Shown here: positions 24,101-34,779 of the stretch, in pieces | How positions within the stretch are numbered: position 1 is the stretch's first letter | How the letters are laid out: each line of letters starts with the position of its first letter | Source: Mya arenaria | Lineage: Eukaryota; Mollusca; Bivalvia; Myida; Myidae | Direction: 5' to 3' | Assembly: GCF_026914265.1 (NCBI RefSeq) | Contig: NC_069136.1 | Span: forward strand, 1,413,001 to 1,477,000 | DNA length: 64,000 bases | Notes under the pieces: model-generated | What the model saw: only the letters and a program-made list of their open reading frames with translations | What the model was told of the DNA's origin: nothing | Database searches by the model: none | Position numbers and translations under genes: made by a program

Positions 24101-24467
24101 TTTAAGTGTTCAGTATCACTTTCACACATTGTTTACTATTATGTTTTTGCATATTTGGCCTATTTATGCTTATATGTGCATTGTTGTATTTCAAAACCTT
24201 TGTGAAAAAATAGAAACAGTATTATTTCCTTCATACATAGTCTGATACATATTCAGTTTGAATGCGTTATTTTTATCATATTTGAAAAAAATGCCATTGT
24301 CCAATAAGACACATGCTGTTTTTGTGTTAATATCAACTAAAACATCCATTTTCTACTCTTCTTTACTATGTAAATGAAGAAGTTAACATTAGTATTATTA
24401 AACAGCTAAAAGGCATGTTATGTTATAAATGCATTTCATCTAGTAAACAATGTTCACTTTTTATATA

Positions 24468-24545
24468 ACAGTTCAATAATTATGTTCTATTTATGTTTGC
24501 AACTTTACAGTTCAATAATTATGTTCTATTTATGTTTGCAACTTT
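24468..24545. repeat. 39-bp perfect tandem duplication
   Basis: ACAGTTCAATAATTATGTTC and the following 19 bases occur twice head to tail without a mismatch, indicating a recent slippage or duplication event. Confidence 0.9.
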
Positions 24546-25254
24546 CGGACGAAATGATCATGTTTATTAAAGTACTACACAAATTGTTAAATTGTTATTT
24601 CATATCACTTCTTCATGATGAATGAGGTAACTTATTCTTCCCTACAAGTTGTCATTCCAGCATGGTGACGTTGCCCCCTCCCCCTATATGATTAGAACTG
24701 CAGTGTACATGAACAATAACTCTATTTCAGCGTATTGCAAGAGTTATTCCCTTTATATCTTTTCCTGTCTACGCATAACTAGAAAACTACTTTTTTGGAA
24801 TTTCATTAAACATCATTCAATGGTATTAAGCACAACGAGAGGAAGTGCAGTTCACAATGACTATAGCTGTTTTTAAGCTAATTACATAATTATTGCCCTT
24901 TGCCGCTTTTTCTTACTTTTTCATTACTTTAAAACTACTTATGATATTGAAATAAAACTTGGTATATGGGTATGTGGCAATGACAAAAAGTACAGTGCAC
25001 AAGCACCCTAATTCTGTCGTGTTTATTAATGTACCCCACCCCTAAAGAAATGTTCAACTTGAAAATCTTCAATTTCAATGCTTTTGCCTATGTTGTCATG
25101 CAGAAAACTACAAACATTTTGAGAATTTCATAGATGCGGTTCAATGCACCATAATATGCTTGTTGGCCTTGACATTCCTTGTTTTTCAACATATAACAAG
25201 TGCATAAATTATTAAACGGCGACCTTTGATGCTTTGCATCAATGGTCTTTCTTG

Positions 25255-25375
25255 TTAACTATTGGGATGATAGATAAAGACTACTATGTAGTTTACGATG
25301 TTTATTCGACGCTAGCTATCTACAGACTGCTGATAAGCCTGGCCACTCGCAGGTAGCCGATATCATATTACAACA
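25255..25375 (-). repeat. Larger part of the gypsy 3' LTR
   Basis: Matches 30638-30757 with a handful of substitutions and small indels. The missing 14 bp of the LTR are at 20018-20031 on the far side of the nested insertion. Confidence 0.85.
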
Positions 25376-25385
25376 CCCCCCTTTC
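25376..25385 (-). other. Polypurine tract of the gypsy element
   Basis: On the minus strand GAAAGGGGGG immediately precedes the 3' LTR start TGTTGTAATATG. This is the usual position of the plus-strand primer of LTR elements. Confidence 0.8.
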
Positions 25386-25489
25386 AAGTTAATAAGTAAT
25401 TTAATAATATATTAATTAGAGGTGTTTACTTCTGAAACAGATAGTGTCAATTTATTTTATATAAAACATTTAATATATTTCGACTAACA

Positions 25490-25565
25490 CGATTCGATTA
25501 GTCTTTCTGGGTTTCTTGACAATCTTCCTGGTCTTGTTACGTAACCATTCCATGGTTCCACTGTC
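25490..25565 (-). pseudogene. Gypsy polyprotein C-terminal tail fragment
   Basis: Minus-strand translation gives a TRPGRLSRNPERL-like stretch. This resembles the TRSGR..K.P.R motif common near the C-terminus of gypsy pol. The segment between this and the integrase C-terminal part at 26698 is interrupted by a fold-back element. Confidence 0.5.
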
Positions 25566-25594
25566 TTCTCCTTACTTTCCCATGAAGATATATA

Positions 25595-25744
25595 GGATCT
25601 GACACGAGTTGTCATTTAATACAATATTTTATTAAACGAGTTTATGAAATTTGTTAGTAAGCAAGCCTCTGGCGAGCTTACTAACAACTTTCATGGACAA
25701 GTTTAATAAAATTCTTGTATTAAATGACAACTAGTGTCAGATCT
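25595..25744. mobile_element. Fold-back (hairpin) MITE, about 150 bp, inside the gypsy element
   Basis: The left arm starts GGATCTGACACGAGTTGTCA and its reverse complement ends TGACAACTAGTGTCAGATCT at 25744. The arms stay complementary through TTAATACAA, TTTTATTAAAC and GTTAGTAAGC almost to the centre near 25665. The whole element is a single long imperfect hairpin with no coding capacity. Confidence 0.8.
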
Positions 25745-26697
25745 TTTTTATCACATGCTTAAACCGGTGTTTTTATTACCAATTTAGTTCCACTTTCTGA
25801 ACCGATTGTTTGACAGCCAAAGTACTCAGAGTAGAATGCCAACAATGCGCCATATAAATAGTTCCAAATTAAAAAGACAAAAGTAACTAGCAGTTATCAA
25901 GTTTTGATTCTGATAAAGCGCTTAACAAGTCACAACTATAAAAATGTGTAGTAAAATATCCAACAGCATGAATAACGAACGATTTTAACCAAAAACCCCC
26001 CAATAAGTACAAATCTTGATGACGTCACACTCAGAGCACATGCATTTACGCGGTTTATGTGACCTACATCGGTCTGTCAAGTTTTACTGTGTGCATGGGT
26101 TTAAAAGTTATTCGCTGTCGCTTTCTACGATGATTTTGCAGCGTTTTCTTAGTGTACATGGAGTTTCACAACATGCTTAAGATGATTACGGCGAAGCCTT
26201 TCTTTGTACTGCATGGATGTTGATGTTGAAAAAGTTCCACCAAGAATGTTTCCAGATAACATGATGTTCTAGCCGCCATGGGATGTGTAAGGAGATGTCT
26301 GTGCTGCGGAATTCGTATTTGTGTTTTCGGTAACCGACAGCTGATTAAACTGGCAAGCAAATGGCATTGATTGCATATTGCTTGTGTTGGTCAAGATGGA
26401 AATGTTTGAAATGTTTGTGTGGTGTTCGTCACTTATATAGCTGTATTTGTTGACTGACTGGATATTTCTGTGACTAATGATCTTCATTATCTGGTTCGCG
26501 GAACATTGTTATCAGAAAGTTTTTGTACAAGATGCTTTCTGGCACTATGATTCGTTAGCCATTTGTCTCCCGGAAGTCTTACAGCTTCATTATTGAGGTA
26601 AGTATTTGTTGGCATTTAAACCATTTTGTTTACAAACAATGCGGAAGGATATCTAGGTTGCGTGTGATTAGTCTAGCCAATAGAAATGTCTGATAGG

Positions 26698-28452
26698 TTA
26701 TCTTACACATGTGTAAGATAAAAATATTCGTAATGGGTATATTACACGGAAAACATGGGTAAGCATGTGATAAAAAGAATTTTCACTATCACTCTCATTA
26801 TTCTGAACCATCTGTTCTCCTTGACCACCCTGCTGACCATTAGGCCGCCTGGGAGTTTCTATAAGATGGCGCCTATTCCGGCGGATAACACCTTCATCAG
26901 TCTCAACATTGTATGAACGTGGGAATACAGATTGTGATTTAATTACCCCATACTTGTTTTGATCTTTTACAAGAACTCGGTCGCGGTTTTTAAGGCAAGG
27001 CATAGGTTTTGCCTTGTGTCTTGTATCGAAATTTCTTTTTTGTTGACCTTTAATCTTATTTTCCCGATTTCGGACAATTTTTAAATTTGGCCACTCAAGA
27101 TTTCGGGTTTAACCGGTATTGACGTATTTAATTTTCTGCCCATTAACAATTCTGACGGACTGAATCCATTGTGCAATGGCGTTGCACGATATGACAACAG
27201 TGCGAAATACGGGTCGTCAGATTTCTTCAGCTCTCTCTTTAATAGTTGTTACAGACCTTTCCGCAAGACCATTACGTTGAGGCATTTTTAGGCTAGAAGT
27301 ATGGTGTGCAAATCCATACTCCCGTGCAAACTTTTTAAAAGTCGCTGCGTTGTAACACGGCCCATTGTCACTAAATACTATTTCTGGTATACCGTGTCGC
27401 GCGAAAATGGACTTCATGTGATTTACTACGCACGCTGCTGTAGCATTTGAAAGTTTTGCCAGCTCAATATAACGCGAGAAATAGTCCACTACTAACAAAT
27501 ATTTGTGACCTTTTAGTTCAAATAAGTCTGTTGCTACGCGTTGCCAAAGGCGTTTTGGAAATTCAACGGCATAAGCGGTTCTGCTCTATCGCAACCGTTT
27601 TCAATGCATTTATGGCATGACTTTACAAGCTTTTCTAGAGCTGAGCTCGAACCAATCCACCAAACAGATTGTTTTGCCCGCTTCCTACATTTCGAAATTC
27701 TCTGATGCGCTTCACCATGAAGTCTATCAATCATTTCTGACTGTAATGTGCTTGGTATTACTAGTCGCGTTCCTTTGAACAATTGACCTCTTTAAACAGT
27801 TATTTCACCCCTATAACACCAGTATGGTTTCATGTATTCAGGAAGTGCTGACTTATCTGGCCACCCTTGTTTACAATACAACAAAAGCTGTGTACAGATA
27901 TTATCCTCTTTGTAAAGAGACTTAATTAGTTCCAATCGTTTAGCGGTCGCTCGAATGTCATCGAAAATCATTTGAACATATGCGTCACTCGCGGACTGCA
28001 GACTTTCGGATTCTTTATCAATTAACGTACACAGAGGTGACCTTGATAGACAGTCGGCTGTAACCAGTTTACATCCGCTTATGTAAACAATTCTAAAATC
28101 GTAACGCATAAGGCGCATGCGAAACCTCTGGATTCTAGCAAGTAAATCGGTCAAGTCTTTCGTACTTAATAAAGGAACTAACGGTTAATGATCCGTTTCT
28201 AGGACAAACTTGGATCCTATTAAACAGTTTTGAAACTTTTCGCAAACCCATGTTAATGCAAGGCATTCTTTCTCTATTTGAGCATACCCTTGTTCTGCTT
28301 CAGTAAGCGAACGAGAAGCAAACGCTATCGGTTTCCATGTACTTCCCTGCTTTTGCCTAACAACTCCCCCCATGCCAAATGAAGAAGAGTCTGCTGAGAC
28401 CATTGTTTCCTTATTAGGATCATACTGGGCCAAAACCTTGGGAGAACTTATT
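26698..28452 (-). pseudogene. Gypsy pol fragment: RNase H and integrase (several frames)
   Basis: From the 5' end: RNase H (SSPKVLAQYDPN, then VSADSSSFGMGGV with the catalytic Asp, and AFASRSLTEAEQGYAQIEKE) at 28452-28185; the ADCLSRSPL stretch at about 28060; an integrase zinc-binding part (GEAHQRISKC, CHKCIENG) at 27782-27534; and the integrase core (VVDYFSRYIE, VFSDNGPCY, NGLAERSV, with D, D and E) at 27498-27217. A DRVLVKDQNKYGV-type C-terminal region lies at 27003-26698. Stops between the pieces break the frame, so it is non-functional. Upstream reverse transcriptase is absent here because that segment has been inverted to 28453-30039. Confidence 0.85.
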
Positions 28453-30045
28453 CGGTCGGTTAGAGTCGGGGTCAGTACGAGTCTTAGAGACGGTTCGAGC
28501 CCAACAAGAAGAGGCGAACCGTCATCTACAGTTGAGACAGTGACAAGACGACAACACAAGACTCACGGGCACCGGAACTGGAAGCCAGAGAAAAAACCGG
28601 TCCCATCTACGCCAGCAAGCAGGGATTGTCAGCGTTGTGGCAACACGCCGGGGCACCCTCGAAACAGGTGCCCGGCAAAAGATGCGAAGTGCCGTAAATG
28701 TCAAAAAGTAGGATACTTCCAAAAGAAATGCCGCTCAACCGTTGGAGCCTTGAACGAAGCTAGCAACACCGAGCATTCCGACGAAGACGAGTCCTTCCTT
28801 GGTACAGTACGGGCATCAACGACCACGGACCCGTGAAAGTGACACTAACCGTAAATGATGAAGCAGACGTGACGTTCAAAATCGACACCGGGGCAGACGT
28901 AACAATTATCCCAGAGAAACTGTTAAAACACATGTTTGGAGTGAAAATACAGAAAACTAACAGATCATTATTTGGCGCAGGCAATTCTAAATTAACAGTT
29001 CTGGGTAAATTCCAAACCACAATTGAATCTTCATCAAAAATGTGTGTTACAGAAGTGTTTGTTGTAAAAAGTTTGGAATTTCCTCTCCTTGGCCGACCTG
29101 CTATTGAGGCTTTACAAATTGTTCAGGTAAATGATTTTAAATACATTTCATCTGTCAAAGCATCGTATGAAAAGTATATGAGAAATTCCCCATTGTATTT
29201 AGCGACAAATTAGGTAAAACTGATTGGGAATACAAAATCACATTAAGTGAAAACTCAAAGCCGTACTCATTGTCTACACCGCGTCGAGTACCATTGCCTT
29301 TAATGAAAAAAGTCAAAGCCGAGCTAGAGCAAATGGAGAGATCGGGGGTTATTTCAAAAGTATCAGAGCCGACCGAGTACTGTTCGCCAATGGTAGTAGC
29401 TCCTAAACCAAATAGTCAAATTAGGATATGTGTAGATCTGTCAAAATTGAATCAGTCAGTAAGACGAGAGCGCTTTCAATTACCATCCGTAGACGAGTCA
29501 CTTGCAAAGCTCGCTGGAGAACGTTTCTTTTCGAAAATTGACGCACGCCACGGATTCTGGCAAGTAAGATTAGCACGTGAATCGCGACATTTAACTACAT
29601 TCATAACCCCACTCGGTAGGTTTTGCTTTAATGTCTCGCCATACGGTATAAATGCTATGCCAGAATTCTGTCAGCATTGTTAGAAGGAGTACCGTGCGTA
29701 GTTCGAAAATGGACGACGTCCTCATATTCGGTGAGAATAAAGATGAACATAATCAGCGTTTATTTCGCGTGTTAGGGCTCATTTCTGAGGCTGGCATCAC
29801 ACAGAACAAAGAAAAATGCTAGTTTGGTAAACACAGTTTGACATTTCTAGGTCATGTTGTAGGTCGTGGCACAATTGGGGCCGACCCAGCCAAAGTGAAA
29901 GCAATTATTGACATGCCAAACCCGCAGAATATTTCAGATATCCGGAGATTTCTTGGAATGTGCAGCAATCAATTGCGAGACCTTTTAAAGGACAAAAACT
30001 CGTGGTTCTGGGGTCCAGATCAAGAATCGTCCTTTCAGAAATAAG
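28447..30045 (+). pseudogene. Inverted gypsy segment: gag zinc knuckles, protease, reverse transcriptase
   Basis: This block reads on the plus strand although the rest of the element reads on minus. The gag C-part (to the TGA at 28834) has two zinc knuckles, CQRC..GHPRNRC and CRKCQKVGYFQKKC; the second has Y where His is not expected, but spacing is kept. The protease (28833-29213) has IDTGADVTIIPE. Reverse transcriptase (29270-29683) has VDLSKLNQSV and FFSKIDARHGFWQV, continues in another frame with MDDVLIFG (about 29710) and ends near 30040 with RRFLGMC and WGPDQESSFQK. At least one frameshift and one stop (29820) are present. The ends carry CTTATT (28447-28452) and AATAAG (30040-30045), an inverted 6-bp pair at the breakpoints. 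Confidence 0.85.
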
Positions 30046-30557
30046 AGTAGTTAAGTACTCTCGTTGTTTGGCCTCAGTCATCGCCTTTTCTAGCGACAGT
30101 GTTGGGTCAAGCTGCAGTCTTTCGGACAATTTGTGTTCTCGGATTCCGACCACAATCCTGTCGCGAATTAAACTATCGTGTAAGTCTCTAAACAATTTTC
30201 TGCCAAATGGTACAGTTCTGTGATGAAACTGTCCACGCTTTCACCAGCCATTTGTGATCGTTGGTTGAATTTGGCTCTCTCGAAGATAACGTTCTTTTTA
30301 GGAATGAAATGCTGATTGAGTTTTTCTACTACAGTGTCAAATTTCTGCTGTTTTCATTCGAAACATTGAACGATGACATAATTTATTCTGCTTTTGGTCC
30401 CATTGAATAAATTAAAGTGTTAACTTGCACTTCTTCGTCTTTTTCTCCTAATCCTGACGCAAGCCTAAATCTTTCAAACCGTTTTAACCACTTTTCCCAC
30501 TGTTCTTGATTTTGGAAGTCAAATTTATCCGGATGTTGGAAATTAAAATTTACCATT
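30046..30557 (-). pseudogene. Gypsy gag N-terminal part (frameshifted)
   Basis: Begins with VNFNFQHPDKFDFQNQEQWEKW and FERFRLASGLGEK, the typical opening of mollusc-type gypsy gag. It continues through a stop and frameshifts to FRDLHDSLIRDRIVVGI, KLSERLQLDP and EKAMTEAKQRE, then breaks off at the inversion junction (about 30045). The zinc-knuckle half lies in the inverted block. Confidence 0.75.
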
Positions 30558-30606
30558 TTGTTTATTAACACTAGTGCAAATAGTTCCAATATTATTGTTG
30601 AGTTTA

Positions 30607-30623
30607 ATCCCGCGCTGCCACCA
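30607..30623 (-). other. Primer-binding site of the gypsy element (tRNA-Leu type)
   Basis: The minus strand reads TGGTGGCAGCGCGGGAT immediately after the 5' LTR end (TACGACA). CGCTGCCACCA is the 3' end of some eukaryotic tRNA-Leu species with CCA added. The isoacceptor is inferred from memory of the tRNA end. Confidence 0.65.
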
Positions 30624-30757
30624 TGTCGTATTATTTATTAACTATTGGGATGAGAGATAAAGACTACAATGTAGTTTACGATGTTTATCGACGCTAGCTT
30701 ACTACAGACTGCTGATAAGCCTGGCCACTCGCAGGTAGCCGATATCATATTACAACA
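30624..30757 (-). repeat. Gypsy 5' LTR (134 bp)
   Basis: On the minus strand it runs TGTTGTAATATG...TAATACGACA and is intact. It is short for a gypsy LTR. It faces the same direction as gene A but lies 10.6 kb away, beyond the element body. Confidence 0.85.
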
Positions 30758-30762
30758 GGTAC

Positions 30763-31330
30763 GACACAAAATATACATACGCAGAATGCGATCAAATGTC
30801 AAGTGTACGAAAGGGTCAAAGAGTCCTAAATGCACGATGCACGCATAATTAATAGATTTACCGTGTATATTATACACCCTAAAAAAGGAGCATTTTACAT
30901 ATCTTAATAGGTGAAACCATATATGAGTGTCTCCATTGAATATAGTTACACTTACATCTTTAGGAAATTGTGGATGTCTGCATATCTTTTTCAGAAAACT
31001 ATAGGTGTACTAGTATGTTTCAAAAAGCCACTTACTCTGACCAATCAGAATAATCCTAACATATTGAATTGGGTGCTAATGTCTAGGGATTTCTAACGCA
31101 TGACAAGATTTACAATCGCTCATAATATTTCTGTCTGTTTATACCATATAATCGATACTTATTTGTAAATCAATGCCGGTTGCTCAGAACTTAGTTACAG
31201 TTAACAACGTTATTAATGTTATCGTTTTTAGCGTTCAAATCTTTACTGCTGTGGAAGTTAGACTTGCGATATGTTGATTTTGGAAAAAGCTTTGAGACAG
31301 CTGTTTCACTTCTATTCAAATATATGAGCA
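30763..31330. other. Original 5' flank of gene A, displaced by the retrotransposon
   Basis: Words such as GCAGAATGCGATCAAATG, GTGTACGAAAGGGTCAAA and CCTAAATGCAC align with about 145-205 upstream of the 64-97 exon. This stretch was thus the upstream region of gene A before the insertion. No gene is seen in it. Confidence 0.55.
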
Positions 31331-31339
31331 CATCATATT

Positions 31340-31582
31340 CCACGTTAACCACGTTGTTCGGTTAGCGCACTCGCTTCTCACCATGGCGACCCGGGTTCGG
31401 TTCCTGGCCTGGGCGCATGTGAGTTTGGTAAGTGGTCACCAAGCCGGACAAGTGGGTTTTCTCCGGGTACTCCGGTTTCCCCCACAACACAAGACCACAC
31501 TCTCGTGCAACATCGTGACAACAAGAGTGATTAATATAAGTTGCACTAGCTTGTTTCACAATCGTTGTAAAATCAGTTTAAA
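31340..31582 (+). mobile_element. tRNA-derived SINE
   Basis: An A-box-like TTAGCGCACTCG (31362-31373) and a B-box-like GGTTCGGTTCC (31394-31404, one departure from consensus) are followed by a GC-rich conserved-looking body. The body contains GTGGGTTTTCTCCGGGTACT and CCGGTTTCCCCCAC. It ends in an AT-rich tail (TTGTAAAATCAG). The structure is that of a tRNA-derived SINE. The short open frames are not genes. Confidence 0.75.
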
Positions 31583-31614
31583 CTAAATTTAACAAAATTC
31601 TTAACAATCGGCCC

Positions 31615-32080
31615 ATTTTAATATGTGTCACGAACGAATATGGACATTTGAGAGTGTGGTTGATAGTTTTACAATCTCTTAATGTATCTCTTCTGGAATT
31701 CTTGAACAGGAATCGTTGATGTTCCCTTTTCTGCCTTAGTCAAACAGGGCTGTGCCGGTGGTCAAGCCACAATTTAGACTTAATGCGCGTGAAGACCTTT
31801 ATTAACTCAAATACTTTAGGAATGTCCATTTTGTCAATTAAATAATTTTACATAAAATAAAACACGTATTGACCTTTAAGTGTGATCTCTTATGGGCATG
31901 CTTCGTGGGGTCACTTGGTCCTATTTACATTGTTTAAAAAGTATATCATATGGCTTGTTTGCCTTATCGGGAACTGTAACTATAAACTTATTTATTTATA
32001 CAACGTTTTCACTGAAAGTGGATGATAAAAGAAATTGTCATGACGAAACAACATGGTCTATTCAACTAAATAAATAATCA
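31615..32080. other. Duplicated upstream block (matches 47025-47880)
   Basis: CTCTTAATGTATCTC, TTAGTCAAACAGGG, CAAGCCACAAT, GACCTTTATTAACTCAAATACTT and GCCTTATCGGGAACT recur in order at 47025-47880 upstream of gene B. The tandem duplication therefore includes at least 1.5-2 kb of 5' flank. Confidence 0.65.
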
Positions 32081-33660
32081 ATTTAAAAGGTTATCAAAAA
32101 GGTCCAGCTTTTAGTGGAAACCTCAAACGGCTAAATTATAAAACCAAAAAAACGGGACCTTAAATGATGTATTCTTTCAACTTCAATTAATCAAGATGTG
32201 CATGTTCAGCTTTAAGCAGGGCCAGAAAGTTAAACACTAGCATTTTACCCAGATTGGATGAAAGCCGTTTACAGATTTTAAGACATTTAATATGTTTACA
32301 AAATAAACTTTTAATATTACTTACAATAAAATCAACTTAAATATGATTTCCTACGTTAAAGTAAAACGAATTAGAAGGAAAATATTTTCCCTTGTTTATA
32401 ATGAAATAACCGCCAGGTGGCGAGTGATAAGCACGAGAAATTCGTGCGAATATGAATGTAAAGGAATCCAGCTTTGGGGAATCGATCCGTTCACATCGAT
32501 TCAATTGATTGTTAAATTTTACAAGAAAATGTTTAATTTGAAAGGTTTCTGTTACTATGCAGTTTCATCATATGAATGATAAATATGTTTAATCATGTAG
32601 TATACATTTGTATAACTTGATAAAGTACGTATACATGAATAATAGAAATGATATACATCTATGTTAAGGAGCTTATGGGTGATGAGGTCCGACATCTAGT
32701 GGTACGAGACAAATCCTGTAAATCGGGATGACAAAAGGGGAGAGGTTTGTGAGTTTTCCCCAGAAGGAGGGTTTTATCTCAGTTTTTCATCGGCCAGTCG
32801 ACCGCGTCTATAAGCTCCATTTTACCAGTCATTTTGTTACCAAGAAATTCTTTGCTTTTGTTGCTAAAACAAGGGTTGAATGAAAGTTACATCAATTGTG
32901 TTTTCTTTTTTCTAGTTTAGAGCAATTAAGAGGTCTAGAGTATACTCATTCATTTTAAGTTAATAATTGACGGTCCAGTTGAAATTTCAAACTTTAAAAG
33001 GGAAAGACATATAACTTCATGCTACCAATAATTCGGTGACGTAAACTTTGAATTGTATGTGTACCATCATACTCTGTAATACCTCGTCCTTTCATGTGAA
33101 AACGAAAGAAGAAAGGAAAAGAAATGTTTTGTCACCTCAAAGTAGAATATACATCATTGAAATAATTTATAACTTCTAAAAGTATTGGAAACCCAAATTA
33201 TACGCGTTCGTCTCATAACTCCGGAGAAGAAGTGTTTGTTTACCGGGCTCGGTAATGTTGACATATGTTATTAGTCAATTATTTTATCGTTCTTGATACC
33301 ATGAGTCCATGAAGTTCTTTACGTAATATTCGACGATTTCAAACAGTAAAACATGTGAAACAATATATATTTTATATACATCTGGCTGTTCGCTTTAGAG
33401 TTTCGTTCTTCACGTAGATCACTCTCGTGTTTGCCGCTCGTGGTGTCAAGCAGTCTTGTATTACCACCACCCTTTGAAATATTTATTCATGGTTTTGTTA
33501 GTATATATTAATTTCCATTTTAGTTTAATTAGTGTTATGAACCTACTCGAAACTATTGTATTTAAAGCAGTCATTGTATTACCACCCTTTTGTAAGGGGT
33601 CCAGATAAGTGGTTCTTGGCAATGATCGTGCTCGTTATTCTAAGTTTACGTCCCTTTTTT
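32081..33660. other. Intergenic, no gene recognised
   Basis: AT-rich with scattered short frames. The 78-codon frame at 32343-32579 has no recognisable motif. The related pieces TTGTATTACCACC near 33456 and 33572 hint at an old short duplication. Confidence 0.35.
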
Positions 33661-33663
33661 AGT

Positions 33664-34141
33664 ATTGTTTTACATTGACCGAACCTGTGCCAGTCCTGGG
33701 CTCTGTCGTCGTTTTTACTGTATAGAAGCAGGTTTTTTTTTTAAATTTGAACATGTATTTACGCGATGTTTCGTTGTTGTTATTTAATGCGTACCCTACG
33801 GGGTAATTATATGCATAGGGCAATATTGTGTGACACACCCGGACCTACTCTCCCCGTGTTTATTTTAAATTTATTACTTGAGTATCACTGCAAATTTGAC
33901 ATTACGTGCGTCCGTACTGGTCACGGGTCGCATACAAAGATTAAATTGTGTTTCGATTTGTTGATGGATAAGTGTTAAGGACTTTACTGAGAACCCTGTT
34001 CCTTTCATTATTGAGCATTGTTTTTAATTGACCGAACCTTCTCCAGGCCTGGGCTCTGTCGTTGTTTTATACTGTAAGGAAGCAGGTTGTTTTTAAAGTT
34101 TGAACATGTATTTACGCGATGATTTGTTGTTGTTATTTACT
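33664..34141. repeat. Direct repeat pair of about 125 bp, 350 bp apart
   Basis: 33664-33787 and 34013-34141 share TTGACCGAACC, CCTGGGCTCTGTCGT, TTTGAACATGTATTTACGCG and TTGTTGTTATTTA. This indicates a tandem duplication of a unit of about 350 bp with a diverged middle. Confidence 0.75.
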
Positions 34142-34223
34142 GATCCTATGCAACTGAATGTCTTCCATAAATGCCACCTTAAATGGCATGCTAATCCCCT
34201 GTTGTGCATCTCCTGTTTATTGC

Positions 34224-34748
34224 ACTGGTGTCACAGTAAGGGTCCATTTCCTGTGTTTTTGCTTATAGGCTAAGGGCTATTTAGGGTTGACACTTTTAGA
34301 GTAGATCATCTCATTGTCTCACTAATACATATAAACAATAAGCATGGCTAATTAATTGATTGAACTGATTGGAAAGCCATAATAAACAAATAAAAGTTAA
34401 AAGTTTTCAAAAAGTTATATAACATATATATTTTTAATTGCAAGGTTACCATTGTTATTTCCAAATTGTGGAGCATCATGTTTAATCATATTAATAGGAT
34501 ATTATGTATGTCTTATCTCTTATTCTCATTCTAAGGCATTATGATAATACTAGTATTATTGTTTGAAAAAAGCAACAACAACTAAAAGACAAAATATATT
34601 GCTCATTTCTATAATAAAACCTTTAGAACTGCACAGCATGACACTCAGATCGACAGCACAAGGCAATAAAGATTAAGATCAATAAACAGAAGTTGTGTTC
34701 CATACATGGAGGGGGATCACTTTAGGAATGCTTAAACTAGGCCTTAAC
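34224..34748. repeat. Dispersed repeat, copy 1 (about 525 bp)
   Basis: TGGTGTCACAGTAAGGGTCC through CTTAAACTAGGCCTTA aligns in the same orientation with 38727-39290 in intron 4 of gene B. Shared words include TTGTCTCACTAATACATA, ACAACAACTAAAAG and TTTCTATAATAAAACCT. Non-coding. Confidence 0.7.
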
Positions 34749-34779
34749 AACTATGAAAACCATTGATTTCATTGGAAAC

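Larger units (their letters stand above)
20032..25254 (-). mobile_element. Helitron-like non-autonomous element nested in the gypsy 3' LTR (5.2 kb)
   Basis: Removing this block rejoins the LTR exactly as in the intact copy at 30624, with an A|T target and no duplication. On the minus strand the 3' end is CTAA (20032-20035), preceded by a GC-rich hairpin CGCTCT-CC-AGAGCG (20039-20052) and followed by T. This is the hairpin-CTRR-T signature of Helitrons. The 5' end begins CAAGAAAG rather than the usual TC and carries its own palindrome (25221-25247). No Rep/helicase frame is seen, so it is non-autonomous or carries unrelated cargo. The interior is AT-rich with two MITE-like elements and small tandem repeats. 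Confidence 0.65.
20018..30757 (-). mobile_element. Ty3/gypsy LTR retrotransposon, disrupted by a nested insertion and an internal inversion
   Basis: The element is on the minus strand. The 5' LTR is 30624-30757 (134 bp). The 3' LTR is split into 20018-20031 and 25255-25375. LTR ends are TG...CA and the flanks are GGTAC duplications. The primer-binding site on the minus strand (30607-30623, TGGTGGCAGCG...) abuts the 5' LTR and resembles the complement of a tRNA-Leu 3' end. A polypurine tract GAAAGGGGGG (25376-25385) abuts the 3' LTR. Coding remnants on the minus strand are gag N-part (about 30557-30046), then RNase H and integrase (28452-26698) and a polyprotein tail (about 25565-25490). Gag zinc knuckles, protease and reverse transcriptase lie in reverse orientation at 28453-30039. 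Stops and frameshifts make it defective. Without the nested insertion it is about 5.5 kb. Confidence 0.9.

Noticed and set aside
20018..25375. PIF/Harbinger element with a TTA target duplication in the LTR
   Set aside because: A TTA overlap is compatible, but the ends are not inverted repeats of each other, and the hairpin-CTAA-T end fits a Helitron better. It remains a minor alternative.
28372..28446. Gag starting at the ATG near 28372 on the plus strand
   Set aside because: This part of the open frame is antisense to the RNase H region. Gag similarity begins only at the inversion breakpoint, about 28447.
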